64,000 nt of DNA, taken from NCBI GenBank assembly GCA_035693615.1, contig DASSGH010000002.1:1-64000 (forward strand), read 5' to 3'. Shown here piece by piece: positions 8,115 through 17,400 of the stretch (position 1 is the stretch's first letter; every line of letters begins with the position of its first letter). This DNA comes from VAZQ01 sp035693615 (lineage in GTDB: Bacteria > Pseudomonadota > Alphaproteobacteria > Rhizobiales > Xanthobacteraceae). The position numbers and the translations under genes were made by a program. The notes under the pieces are model-generated. The model saw nothing but the letters and a program-made list of their open reading frames with translations, was not told where the DNA came from and made no database searches.

Positions 8115-9755
8115 CTACTTCTTCCGGCGTAGATCCCTGCCCATTACGTCGTAGACGTCGGCCGGGGCGAAATCGTCGGTGATGACATCGCCGCCCGCGG
8201 TTTGCGACTGCGACTTGTCCATCCGCCATCGCAACATGTCCGGCAAAGAAAAACGAAATCCGTGCTGTTTCTGCAGCACGGCAGCCCTGCGTTCCAAGGT
8301 CTGCGCCTCGGCCGGCGCGGCGGTGGCGACCGCGATCACTTCGCCGCGCCCGGTCGGATAAAGGTCGAGCGCGGCAAAGACCTCGCCGAGGGTCTTGATG
8401 GTCGAGGCATAAAGTTTGCTGCCATCGTGCACGTTGAAGGCGGCAGCGCCCCCGGGCGCGAGGCGCAGCTTGACCAAGCCATAGAACTCGCGGGTCAAGA
8501 GATGGAACGGCACGTAGCCGCCGCGATAGGCATCGACGAGGATCAGATCGTAGCGTTCGCTGTCGCGGTTGAGGAAGACGCGGCCGTCCCCTGCGCGATA
8601 GCGCATGCGCTCGCTCTCGCGCAGTCCAAAATAGGTCTTGGCCGCGGTGATCACTCCGGGATCGATCTCCACCGTGGTGATCGCGGCCTCGGGCATGAAG
8701 CGTCCGAGATAGGTCGAGATCGAACCGCCGCCCAGGCCGAGCATCAGGATTCTGCGCGGTGCCTCGGGATAAATCGTCGCGATGGTCATCACCTGCGCGT
8801 AGCGCAGTGGCAGGTCGTCGGGGTCGAGAAGATTGCTGACGGATTCGGTGTAGTCCCAGCCCTTGATCTGGAACGACATCACCAGCTGGTGTCCGCGTTT
8901 GGTGATGAAGACGTCGTTGTACTCGGTTTCGACATGGGCGACGCGCCCATCGGCGCGGGCGAGCAGTCCGGCGCGAACGGCGTCGTCGATCAAGCTGTCG
9001 GCCCGGGCGACGGGCACGCTCGGCGCGGCGAGCGCGATGACGACGAGAGCCGCGGCGGCGCGGCGGCGCGCCAGCACCAGCAGTCCCAAGCCGGCAAGCA
9101 GGCCGAGCGTTCCCAGCGCGAGCGTGATCGCGCGCGATCCGATGGCCGGAATGAGGACGAACGTCGTCCCCAGCGTGCCAACGATGGCGCCCGCGGTCGA
9201 GATGCCATAGACGGCGCCCGACACGCGGCCGGAGCGTTGCGCCGAGCGTAGCAGCAGCCGAATGGCAAACGGCGAATACATGCCGAGGAACGTCACTGGG
9301 AAGAACATCAGCGCGAGGGCGGACATCAAGCTGCCGAGTCGGATATCATCGATTGCGGCGAGCACCGCCTCGAGAACGGCCGGAGCAAAGCTCGGCAGCG
9401 CCAGGAGATAGACTGATCCGATGACCACCGTGAGCGCCAGCAGCGCCGGGGAGACCGTTCGGTCGGCGAGCGCTCCGCCGAGAAAATACCCCGCCGTCAG
9501 CGCGATCAGCACCGTGGAGATCAGCGCCGCCCAGGTATAGATGCCGCTGCCGAAATAAGGGTTGAGGTAGCGCGATCCGAGCATCTCGAAGCTCATGACA
9601 ATCGCGCCGGTGACGAAGGCGACGGCGTAGATCGCGGCGCTGGCGGCGGCATCCGGGGAGCCTGAGGTCGGTTCGATCGGGGGGGTCTGCACGAGGCCCT
9701 CGGAGGGGAGTAGCAAAGGGGGCCAGTTTAGGCGCCGGGATCCGGCTTGTTCCAT
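8115..9755 (-). CDS. Membrane-bound spermidine synthase-like protein (fused MFS/spermidine synthase)
   Basis: The 546-residue product has about seven to eight hydrophobic segments in its N-terminal half (from about residue 40 to 260). They are followed by a soluble C-terminal spermidine synthase/methyltransferase-like domain with the SAM-type glycine motif ILMLGLGGGSISTYLGRF and the acidic block TTVEIDPGVITAAKTYFGL. The family is widely annotated as fused MFS/spermidine synthase; true polyamine activity is not shown for most members. The ATG at 9755 has no evident ribosome site. A GTG at 9692 preceded by GAGGG would remove 21 residues and is a reasonable alternative start. The 3' end faces the cytochrome c gene. 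Confidence 0.82.
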   Translation of the reverse strand: MEQAGSRRLNWPPLLLPSEGLVQTPPIEPTSGSPDAAASAAIYAVAFVTGAIVMSFEMLGSRYLNPYFGSGIYTWAALISTVLIALTAGYFLGGALADRTVSPALLALTVVIGSVYLLALPSFAPAVLEAVLAAIDDIRLGSLMSALALMFFPVTFLGMYSPFAIRLLLRSAQRSGRVSGAVYGISTAGAIVGTLGTTFVLIPAIGSRAITLALGTLGLLAGLGLLVLARRRAAAALVVIALAAPSVPVARADSLIDDAVRAGLLARADGRVAHVETEYNDVFITKRGHQLVMSFQIKGWDYTESVSNLLDPDDLPLRYAQVMTIATIYPEAPRRILMLGLGGGSISTYLGRFMPEAAITTVEIDPGVITAAKTYFGLRESERMRYRAGDGRVFLNRDSERYDLILVDAYRGGYVPFHLLTREFYGLVKLRLAPGGAAAFNVHDGSKLYASTIKTLGEVFAALDLYPTGRGEVIAVATAAPAEAQTLERRAAVLQKQHGFRFSLPDMLRWRMDKSQSQTAGGDVITDDFAPADVYDVMGRDLRRKK

Positions 9756-9842
9756 AGTCCCGGGCTAACCGCCCCGCGCCCTTCATTTGCCGCGACCCTG
9801 GGCTTATATCTGGCCGACTTTCGCACGAACCCGGTGCTGCCC

Positions 9843-11288
9843 ATGCCCCTGCGATTGAACGGCTTCTTGCCTCTGAGGCGGTTTGCGACGGCCGTCCTCA
9901 TCCTCGGCGCCGCCGCGCCGCTCGGCCTGAGCGCCCAAGAGCAGAGCCCCGCTCGCCGCGTTCCTTCCTCGGCGAACGAGCTGCGGCTCTCCTACGCGCC
10001 GGTCGTGCACCGCGCCGCACCGGCCGTCGTCAATGTCTATGCCGCCAAGACGGTCACCGTCCGCGGCAATCCGCTCTTTGACGATCCCATTTTCCGCCGC
10101 TTCTTCGGCGTGCCCGGTGCGCCTGGGGGTTCAGGGGACCAAATCCAGCGCTCGCTTGGCTCGGGGGTGCTCGTCGACCCCGCCGGGCTCGTGGTGACCA
10201 ATAACCATGTCATCGAGGGCGCCGACCAAGTCAGGGTCTCACTCGCCGACAAACGCGAGTTCGAGGCCGAAATGGTCCTCAAGGATTCGCGCTCCGACCT
10301 CGCGGTGCTGCGTATCAAAGCGGAGAAGGAACGCTTTCCCGCGGTTGAATTTGCCGATTCGGACGCACTCGAGGTCGGCGACGTGGTCCTCGCCATCGGC
10401 AATCCTTTCGCCGTGGGCCAGACCGTGACCCACGGCATCGTCTCCGCGGTGGCGCGCACCCAGGTCGGCATCACCGACTATCAGTTCTTCATCCAGACCG
10501 ATGCCGCAATCAATCCTGGCAATTCGGGGGGCGCGCTCGTCGATCTCAGCGGGCGCCTCGTCGGCATCAATACCGCGATCTTCTCGCGTTCAGGCGGCTC
10601 GCAGGGTATAGGGTTCGCCATCCCCGCGAACATGGCGAAGGTCGTGGTCGCTTCGGCTAAGAGCGGCGGCTCCACGGTGAAGCGCCCCTGGCTGGGCGCG
10701 CGGTTGCAGGCAGTCACCGCCGAGATTGCCGACGGTCTCGGGCTCAAGCGTCCCTCCGGCGCGCTGATCGCGAGCGTGACACCGACCAGTCCTGCGGCGC
10801 GCGCCGGACTAAAGTCCAGCGACCTGATCATCGCCATCGATGGACAGCCGGTCGAGGATGCCAACGCGTTCGACTATCGCTTCGCTACCAAGCCGATCGG
10901 CGGCAGCGCGCGGCTCGGGATCGTCCGCGGTGGCAAAGAGTTGGCGCTCAACGTGGCGCTGGAGGCCGCGCCGGACACGCCGCATGAGGAGCTCGTCATC
11001 GAGGCGCGCTCGCCGTTTCAGGGCGCCAAGGTGTCCAACCTCTCGCCCGCGCTTGCGGACAGCCTGCGGCTCGACCCGTCCTCCGAGGGCGTGGTGATCG
11101 TCGACATCGTCAACGGCTCGTCGGCGCACAGCCTCGGCTTCCAGCGTGGCGACCTCGTGCTGTCGGTCAATGACGCAAAAATCGCGAGAACCCGCGATCT
11201 CGAGCGCGTCGCCGGCCAGCAGACGCGGCGCTGGAGCATCACCATCATGCGCGCGGGCCAGCAGCTCTCCGTGGAGCTGCGTGGATGA
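9843..11288 (+). CDS. DegP/HtrA-type periplasmic serine protease
   Basis: Trypsin-like protease/chaperone of the periplasm that degrades misfolded envelope proteins. The ATG at 9843 directly begins a Sec signal peptide ending near GLSAQ; the frame is open further upstream but without a signal. The catalytic triad is intact: His122 in TNNHVIEGAD, Asp152 in SRSDLAVLRI and Ser228 in NPGNSGGALVD. Two PDZ domains follow (about residues 265-355 and 390-480), which fits the DegP/DegQ architecture at 481 residues. The stop overlaps the ATG of rarA (ATGA), indicating one transcript with the next two genes. Confidence 0.93.
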   Translation: MPLRLNGFLPLRRFATAVLILGAAAPLGLSAQEQSPARRVPSSANELRLSYAPVVHRAAPAVVNVYAAKTVTVRGNPLFDDPIFRRFFGVPGAPGGSGDQIQRSLGSGVLVDPAGLVVTNNHVIEGADQVRVSLADKREFEAEMVLKDSRSDLAVLRIKAEKERFPAVEFADSDALEVGDVVLAIGNPFAVGQTVTHGIVSAVARTQVGITDYQFFIQTDAAINPGNSGGALVDLSGRLVGINTAIFSRSGGSQGIGFAIPANMAKVVVASAKSGGSTVKRPWLGARLQAVTAEIADGLGLKRPSGALIASVTPTSPAARAGLKSSDLIIAIDGQPVEDANAFDYRFATKPIGGSARLGIVRGGKELALNVALEAAPDTPHEELVIEARSPFQGAKVSNLSPALADSLRLDPSSEGVVIVDIVNGSSAHSLGFQRGDLVLSVNDAKIARTRDLERVAGQQTRRWSITIMRAGQQLSVELRG

Positions 11289-12619
11289 CGAGCCGCGCCA
11301 AGCGCCAAGGGGCGCCGCTGTTTGCCGCGGCGGGGCTCGAGCGCGCGGCGCCGCGTCCGCTTGCCGACAAGCTGCGGCCGACCCGGCTCGACGAGGTCGT
11401 CGGCCAGGACCATCTGCTCGGCCCGGACGGCGCGCTTACGCGCTTGCTCGACACGCGAACGCTGGGATCGCTGGTGTTTTGGGGGCCGCCCGGCACCGGC
11501 AAGACCACGGTTGCGCGCCTGTTGGCGCAAGCGACCGATCTGCATTTCGAGCAAATCTCCGCGATTTTCTCCGGCGTCGCTGACCTCAAGAAGGTCTTCG
11601 ACGCAGCCCGCGCGCGCCGTGAGAGCGGGCATGGGACGCTTCTCTTCGTCGACGAGATCCATCGCTTCAACCGGGCGCAGCAGGATTCCTTTCTGCCGGT
11701 CATGGAAGACGGCACCATCGTGCTGGTCGGCGCCACCACGGAGAATCCATCCTTCGAGCTGATCGCGCCGCTTCTCTCTCGCGCGCGGGTCCTGGTATTC
11801 AAGCCGCTCGACGCCGATGCCGTCGAGAAGCTCCTCGCCCGCGCCGAGGCGATTGAAGGCAGGAAACTGCCACTCGATGCCGAGGCGCGCCAATCCCTCA
11901 TCCGCATGGCGGATGGCGACGGCCGCGCCGCGCTCACCCTCGCCGAGGAGGTTTGGCGCGCCGCACGCAAGGACGAGACGTTCGGCGCGGCGAAACTGCA
12001 GGAGGTCGTGCAGCGCCGCGCGCCGATTTACGACAAGCAGCAGGACAGCCATTACAACCTGATCAGCGCCTTGCACAAATCGGTGCGAGGCTCCGATCCC
12101 GATGCCGCGCTCTACTATCTCTGCCGCATGCTGGACGCGGGCGAGGACCCGCTCTACATCGCACGGCGCGTGGTGCGCATGGCGGTCGAGGACATCGGGC
12201 TCGCCGACCCACAGGCGCTGGTCGTCGCCAACGCGGCGAAGGAGGCATATGACTTTCTGGGCTCGCCGGAAGGCGAATTGGCCATCGCCGAGGCCGTGAT
12301 CTACCTGGCGACCGCGCCGAAATCGAACGCCGCCTACACCGCCTATGGCGCCGCCATGCGCGCCGCCAAGGAGGCGGGCTCGCTCGTCCCGCCGATGCAC
12401 ATCCTCAACGCGCCGACCAAGCTGATGCGCTCGCAGGGCTACGGCGAAGGCTACGACTACGACCACGACGCGCCCGAGGCTTTCTCCGGTCAGGACTATT
12501 TCCCCGAACAGCTCGGGCGGCAGCAATTCTACGATCCCCCCGAGCGCGGGTTCGAGCGCGAGATCAGGAAGCGCCTGGAGTACTGGGCGAAGCTGAGAAA
12601 GGCGCGGAGCGAGCCGTGA
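11285..12619 (+). CDS. rarA: Replication-associated recombination protein RarA (MgsA)
   Basis: AAA+ ATPase related to clamp-loader subunits that acts at stalled replication forks. The 444-residue product has Walker A GPPGTGKTT at residues 67-75, Walker B LLFVDEIHRF (about 119-128), a sensor-1 region VLVGATTENPSFE and the C-terminal RarA tetramerisation domain (SALHKSVRGSDPDAALYYL onward). It overlaps the upstream htrA stop by 4 nt and the downstream pseudouridine synthase start by 4 nt, so the three are coupled. Confidence 0.95.
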   Translation: MTSRAKRQGAPLFAAAGLERAAPRPLADKLRPTRLDEVVGQDHLLGPDGALTRLLDTRTLGSLVFWGPPGTGKTTVARLLAQATDLHFEQISAIFSGVADLKKVFDAARARRESGHGTLLFVDEIHRFNRAQQDSFLPVMEDGTIVLVGATTENPSFELIAPLLSRARVLVFKPLDADAVEKLLARAEAIEGRKLPLDAEARQSLIRMADGDGRAALTLAEEVWRAARKDETFGAAKLQEVVQRRAPIYDKQQDSHYNLISALHKSVRGSDPDAALYYLCRMLDAGEDPLYIARRVVRMAVEDIGLADPQALVVANAAKEAYDFLGSPEGELAIAEAVIYLATAPKSNAAYTAYGAAMRAAKEAGSLVPPMHILNAPTKLMRSQGYGEGYDYDHDAPEAFSGQDYFPEQLGRQQFYDPPERGFEREIRKRLEYWAKLRKARSEP

Positions 12620-13611
12620 CCAGCGGCGTACAGACCGCCAAGGTGAGCGCCGACGAAGCTGGCATGCGCGTCGATCGCTTCGTCGAGGCGCGCTTTCCCG
12701 GCCTCGCGTTCTCCCATATCCAGCGCATCATTCGAAAGGGCGAGCTGCGCGTGAACGGCAAGCGCGCGCAGCCCAAGCAGAGACTCGAGGCCGGGCAGGC
12801 CGTGCGCATCCCGCCGCTGCGGTTGGAGCCGCGGCCGCAGCCGCGCGAGACCAAGGCATCCGGCAACGCGACGCGGGAGTTCCTGAAATCGATCACGCTC
12901 TACGAGGATGCCGATGTGCTGGTGTTCGACAAGCCAATCGGACTCGCGGTGCAGGGCGGTTCAGGGATGAGCCGCCATCTCGATGGAATGCTCGAGACGC
13001 TGCGTGATGCCCACGGCCAGCGGCCGCGGCTGGTGCACCGCCTCGACAAGGATACCGCCGGCTGTCTGCTCGTCGCCAAGACGCGGTTCGCGGCCGCGGC
13101 GCTGGCCAAGACCTTTCGCTCGCGCGCGGCCCGAAAAATCTATTGGGCGCTGGTCGCCGGCGTGCCGAAGCCCGCCCAGGGACGCATCTCGACGTTCCTC
13201 GCCAAGGAGACGCGGGCGGACGATTCGTTCATGCGCGTTGCGCGCCACGGCGAGGAGGGCGCCAGCCACGCGGTGACCTATTACGCCGTGGTCGAGACCG
13301 CCGCGCGCCAGCTCGCCTGGGTCTCGCTCAAGCCGGTGACCGGCCGCACCCACCAATTACGGGCGCATTTGGCGCATATCGGCCATCCCATCGTCGGCGA
13401 CCCGAAGTATTTTTCCAAGGAGAACTGGCAGCTGCCCGGCGGCATGCAGAACCGTCTGCACCTCTTGGCCCGTCGCATCGTCGTGCCGCACCCGCGCGGG
13501 GGAGTGATCGATATCACCGCGCCGCTGCCGCCGCACATGCGGCAGTCGTGGAATCTGATCGGCCTCGATGCCAAGCGCTACGATCCCATCGTTGAGGCGC
13601 CGGAAGAGTAG
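12616..13611 (+). CDS. RluC/RluD-family pseudouridine synthase
   Basis: Converts specific uridines of 23S rRNA to pseudouridine. The 331-residue product starts at a GTG (12616) overlapping the rarA stop. An S4 RNA-binding domain covers about residues 15-70 (RVDRFVEARFPGL, IRKGELRVNGKR). The catalytic domain has HRLDKDT at 141-147 with the nucleophile Asp144, and the later motif LKPVTGRTHQLRAHLAHIG. The overall pattern fits RluC best, but the exact target site cannot be read from sequence. Confidence 0.92.
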   Translation: MTSGVQTAKVSADEAGMRVDRFVEARFPGLAFSHIQRIIRKGELRVNGKRAQPKQRLEAGQAVRIPPLRLEPRPQPRETKASGNATREFLKSITLYEDADVLVFDKPIGLAVQGGSGMSRHLDGMLETLRDAHGQRPRLVHRLDKDTAGCLLVAKTRFAAAALAKTFRSRAARKIYWALVAGVPKPAQGRISTFLAKETRADDSFMRVARHGEEGASHAVTYYAVVETAARQLAWVSLKPVTGRTHQLRAHLAHIGHPIVGDPKYFSKENWQLPGGMQNRLHLLARRIVVPHPRGGVIDITAPLPPHMRQSWNLIGLDAKRYDPIVEAPEE

Positions 13612-13626
13612 TTAGGCAGGGGCGAA

Positions 13627-15087
13627 TTACTTCCAGTTGGCGCGCTGCTTGATAGATTGGCTTGCGGCGGACGCCTCGTCCATCAGCTTGCCGACGTCGA
13701 TCGCGGTCAGCTTGCCATTGCGCTTGAGGATGCGGCCGTCGACCAGAACGGTGTCGACGTTCGACGCCTGTGCCGAATCAACGAGCATGTAGGCCGGTTC
13801 GGTGAACGGTCCGATGTTCACCTCACGGGTGTTCACCATAATGACGTCGGCGCGCTTGCCTTTCTTGAGCGAGCCGGTGCGCTCGGCGAGACCCAGCGCC
13901 TTGGCGCCCTGGATCGTCGCAAGCTCGACGACCTTGCGCGCCGGCAGCTTGAATTCGCTCTCGCTGCGCCCGTTCTCGAGATTCTGGGCCAGCTTCATGA
14001 TCCCGAACATGTCGGCATTGCCGGTGAGCGGGGTGGTGTCGACGGACAGCGCGAGGTTGACCTTGTGGTCGAGATATTCGGCGATCTTGGGCAGGCCGAA
14101 GCCGATGCGCATCTCGGAGGCGGGCGAGATGCTGACCGAGGCGCCGGCGGCAGCGAGGATGTCCATTTCCTCCGGCGAGGTGTTGATGGCGTGGATGACC
14201 TGCAGGCCGTCGAACACGTAGCCGAGCTTATGCAGCGCGATGATGTGGCTGTTGTCGAATTTCGTGGAATTGAGATGCACCGAGACGGGCAGTCCGAGCC
14301 GGCGCGCGGCCTCGTACTCGACGCGGTACATGTCCGGCGACAGCGGCCGGAGCTCCATCTTGCCTTCGGCGTTCGGCAGCGCGGCCTGCACGCCGCGCCA
14401 GGCAATTCCGAGCGTCAGCAGGCCTTCGTTCGACAGGCTCGCCCAGTCCCCATGCATGCGCTCGAGGTCGGCGACGCTAAACGGCTGGGTGAGCGGCGTT
14501 GAACGCGCCGGGCCATAGGAGAAGCGGCCGCGCAGTCCGGTCTCCTGCATCGCCCGCAGGTCCTCGACCGCGTGCTCGTAGCTCATGACGTTGTGGCACC
14601 AATTGTGCACCGTTGTGATGCCGGAGTGCAGCGCTTCCGCCGAGGAGAGCAGCGTGCCGTGATACATGTCGCGCGGCGTGTAAACCTTGCCGAGCGCGGT
14701 GGTCATCGGGAAATAGCCGTGCGCGCGGTCATCGCCCGACATGTTGCGCAAGAGTGTCGTCCACATGTGCCAGTGGGTGTCGATGAGGCCGGGCATGACG
14801 ATGAACCCGCGGCCGTCAATGACCTGCGCGCCCGGCGCGGCGAGGCCGGTGCCGACGTCGACGATTAGTCCATTGTCAACGTGCAGGTCGCCGTTCGGCA
14901 GGTCCGGCTGGCCGGGCTCCATCGTCATCACATAGGCATTGCGGATGACGACATTGCTGCGCGCCGGAAGATTGCCGACCGATGGCGAGACCGCCGCGTG
15001 CGCAGGCATACGCAAGCCGCTCATTGCGCCGAGTGCCGCAACGCCACCGAGAAATGCGCGCCGATGCATGCTCATGTCGCCGGCCAT
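13627..15087 (-). CDS. Tat-exported amidohydrolase (metal-dependent, TRZ/ATZ-cytosine deaminase-like)
   Basis: Metal-dependent hydrolase of the amidohydrolase superfamily, 486 residues from the ATG at 15087. AGGGAGGAC a few bases upstream decides this start over in-frame codons further out. The N-terminus has a twin-arginine signal (HRRAFLGG then a hydrophobic run to AHA), so the enzyme is exported folded to the periplasm. The metal-binding HWH of MPGLIDTHWHMWTTL is at about residues 105-107. Later His residues in SVHLNS and VIHAINTS and the Asp in LSVDTTPLTGNADMF fit the chlorohydrolase/cytosine-deaminase-like branch. The substrate is unknown. The gene converges with the rluC-like gene 15 nt away. 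Confidence 0.85.
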   Translation of the reverse strand: MAGDMSMHRRAFLGGVAALGAMSGLRMPAHAAVSPSVGNLPARSNVVIRNAYVMTMEPGQPDLPNGDLHVDNGLIVDVGTGLAAPGAQVIDGRGFIVMPGLIDTHWHMWTTLLRNMSGDDRAHGYFPMTTALGKVYTPRDMYHGTLLSSAEALHSGITTVHNWCHNVMSYEHAVEDLRAMQETGLRGRFSYGPARSTPLTQPFSVADLERMHGDWASLSNEGLLTLGIAWRGVQAALPNAEGKMELRPLSPDMYRVEYEAARRLGLPVSVHLNSTKFDNSHIIALHKLGYVFDGLQVIHAINTSPEEMDILAAAGASVSISPASEMRIGFGLPKIAEYLDHKVNLALSVDTTPLTGNADMFGIMKLAQNLENGRSESEFKLPARKVVELATIQGAKALGLAERTGSLKKGKRADVIMVNTREVNIGPFTEPAYMLVDSAQASNVDTVLVDGRILKRNGKLTAIDVGKLMDEASAASQSIKQRANWK

Positions 15088-15729
15088 GTTGTCCTCCCTT
15101 CGATTGCATCCCATCTTTGGCGTCCGCCCCGGCTTAAACCGGGGTGCTCTGCCGACCATAAGATTTCCGCTTTGGCGTCGAAACTGGACATGTCGACGCT
15201 ATTGAATACCGCCGTGAGCAGCGCGTCACGCGCTACGGTCGGCGCATGGCCGGCACAAGCCGGGCTACGGGTCACGCTTCTGCAGTCACTCCACACGTTG
15301 TGGTTGGTATTTTCATTGTAAATAACAATCCCAAAACAATGGCCCTTCTTTTTTTGCAACCGACGGTTTGCATAGGATCGCTATCATCGGGGCAGCAAAA
15401 AACCCGGCGCAGTCGTCCGGGCGGGCAGGTCGCATACCTTCGGTGAATAGGCTCTTTTGGAAGATTCTCGTTACATGAGTCAAGAGGGTTCGGGGTGCGA
15501 CGTGGTGGACCGCGAAAAAGTCTGACAGTTCCGTGGTTTACGGAGTGCGCACGAGGCGAAACCACGCTCTCACCTTCTGAGCAAACAAATCGAGCGTACC
15601 GACCGGTATTTTGCGCCGGCGGCGACGTTCAGGTTGCGTGCCGAACCTTTCATCGAGGATCAACGGCCCGATCTTTTCTATAGAATTGAGAGTGCGCGCA
15701 CGTCTGCGCGTACACGAGGGAGCCGGACC
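15088..15729. other. Intergenic stretch with no recognised gene
   Basis: About 640 nt between the amidohydrolase and the lipocalin-like gene. I see no convincing coding region. It holds a short inverted repeat (ATTGT-AAATA-ACAAT at 15315-15329) and a minus-strand terminator-like hairpin at 15397-15421. Promoters for both divergent genes presumably lie here. Confidence 0.6.
15397..15421 (-). terminator. Orphan terminator-like hairpin on the minus strand
   Basis: Read on the minus strand, CCCGG and CCGGG form a 5-bp stem around a 9-nt loop, followed by six T residues. No protein gene lies upstream of it on that strand within several hundred bases, so it may end a small RNA or be fortuitous. 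The stem is short, hence low confidence. Confidence 0.3.
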
Positions 15730-16242
15730 ATGAATTGCGCTAACATTCTTCGCTTCGCCACAATGACGGCATTGGGAATCGCATCGATGACCAGCGCTAC
15801 GGTCGGACAACCGGGAAAAAGCGACAAAGAGCGCTTTATCGGAACATGGACGCTTATCTCGTTGACCTCCGGCGAGGGGGCAAACCAGACCCTGCCTTAC
15901 GGTCCCAACCCAAGGGGCACGATGATGGTCGATGCCAATGGTCGATTCTCGATCATGGTCATGCGTTCGGATCTATCGAAATTTGCCTCGAACAATCGCA
16001 TGAGCGGGACGCCGGACGAGAACAAGGCGGTCGTGCAGGGGAGCATCGCTTATTTCGGCACCTACTCCATCGATGAAGCGACCCACGTGCTCACGGTCAA
16101 CATCGAGGGAAGCACGTTCCCAAATTTCATAGGCGGCACGCAAACGCGCATTCTCTCCTTCAACGGTGACGAGGTGACGTATTTCAATCCCACGCCGTCG
16201 ATGGGCGGGAGCGCCAAGGTGACGTACCGGCGCGCGAAGTAG
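15730..16242 (+). CDS. Secreted lipocalin-like domain protein
   Basis: The 170-residue product starts at the ATG at 15730, which directly opens a probable signal peptide (about residues 1-26). The mature part carries FIGTWTLISLTSGEGANQT and NPRGTMMVDANGRFSIMVMR, then a beta-rich C-terminal half ending in SAKVTYRRAK. This is the pattern of the small lipocalin-like domain family common in proteobacteria, whose ligand is usually unknown. It is flanked by long non-coding DNA upstream and converges with the korB-like gene. Confidence 0.72.
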   Translation: MNCANILRFATMTALGIASMTSATVGQPGKSDKERFIGTWTLISLTSGEGANQTLPYGPNPRGTMMVDANGRFSIMVMRSDLSKFASNNRMSGTPDENKAVVQGSIAYFGTYSIDEATHVLTVNIEGSTFPNFIGGTQTRILSFNGDEVTYFNPTPSMGGSAKVTYRRAK

Positions 16243-16304
16243 GGGAGGCGTGAAGGCGTGATGCGCTTCGCTTATGTGCGCTGGGCCGTGAGCGGCCGCC
16301 TGAC

Positions 16305-17360
16305 CTAGCGCAAACCGGCGTTGATCTTCTCGAGCATCGCCGAGCCCGGGCATAGATCCGCCTCCGCCAGGGCGTTGAGGGGTCCCCCGACGGTGTTGAA
16401 GTTGCGGTGCAGGTCTTCGGGCTCCGGATCGACGTACAACAGCCCGGTGACGACCTGGCCCGCAGCGGCGTGCCGCTGCAGGAAGTTCACCGCGCCCAAG
16501 CGGTCGTGCGGGTCGTAATCGGCCGCCACCTTCTTGAGCACGAGTTTCGAGCCGTCGTGCTGCTCGACCACCTCGACGGCGCCGGGTTCGTACGCGACCG
16601 TGATCGGCGCGCGGCCGGTTATGAAGTCGAGCCGGTTCACCGCCTCGTTGTGCTCACGCACGTAATCGAAACTCTTGGTGGACCCCAGGTGATTGTTGAA
16701 GGCGACACAGGGGGAAATGATGTCGATGAAAGCCGCGCCTTCATGCTCGATAGCCGCCTTGATCAGCGGCACCATCTGCTCCTTGTCTCCGGAGAACGAG
16801 CGGGCGACGAACGTGGCGCCGAGCTGCAGAGCCATGGCGACGAGATCGATGGAATTGTCGGTATTGGCTATGCCGCGCTTGGATTTCGATCCGCGGTCGG
16901 CGGTGGCGGAGAACTGGCCTTTGGTGAGGCCGTAAACCCCGTTGTTCTCGACGACGTAAACCATATTGACGCCGCGGCGGAGTGCATGCGCGAACTGGCC
17001 AAGTCCGATGGAGGCGGAGTCGCCGTCGCCGGACACGCCGAGATAGATGAGGTCGCGGTTGGCCAGATTCGCGCCCGTGAGCACGGACGGCATTCGCCCG
17101 TGCACCGAATTGAAGCCGTGGGAGTTCCCGAGGAAATAAGTCGGCGTCTTCGAGGAGCAGCCGATACCGGAAAGCTTGGCCACCCGGTGCGGCTCGATGT
17201 CGAGCTGAAAGCACGCGTCGATGATGGCCGCCGAAATCGAGTCGTGGCCGCAGCCCGCGCACAGAGTCGATACCGAGCCCTCATAGTCGCGGTGGGTGTA
17301 GCCGAGCGCGTTCTTCGGCAGCGCCGGGTGATGGAATTTGGGTTTGGTAATATAGGTCAT
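16305..17360 (-). CDS. 2-oxoacid:ferredoxin oxidoreductase, beta subunit (KorB-like)
   Basis: Thiamine-diphosphate-binding subunit of a 2-oxoacid:ferredoxin oxidoreductase, which decarboxylates a 2-oxoacid (probably 2-oxoglutarate) to the acyl-CoA while reducing ferredoxin. The 351-residue product has CAGCGHDSISAAII near the N-terminus (cluster-ligating Cys region), GIGCSSKTPTYFLGN, and the TPP motif starting GDGDSASIGLGQ and ending VVENN. It is the last gene of a minus-strand operon, 40 nt after the alpha subunit. The C-terminal extension past LVLKKVAADYDPHDRLGA is typical of the aerobic KorB branch. The substrate is inferred. Confidence 0.88.
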   Translation of the reverse strand: MTYITKPKFHHPALPKNALGYTHRDYEGSVSTLCAGCGHDSISAAIIDACFQLDIEPHRVAKLSGIGCSSKTPTYFLGNSHGFNSVHGRMPSVLTGANLANRDLIYLGVSGDGDSASIGLGQFAHALRRGVNMVYVVENNGVYGLTKGQFSATADRGSKSKRGIANTDNSIDLVAMALQLGATFVARSFSGDKEQMVPLIKAAIEHEGAAFIDIISPCVAFNNHLGSTKSFDYVREHNEAVNRLDFITGRAPITVAYEPGAVEVVEQHDGSKLVLKKVAADYDPHDRLGAVNFLQRHAAAGQVVTGLLYVDPEPEDLHRNFNTVGGPLNALAEADLCPGSAMLEKINAGLR

Positions 17361-17400
17361 GGACGAGCCATTCTCTCCGCAGTTCTGCCGGCGGACGCGG

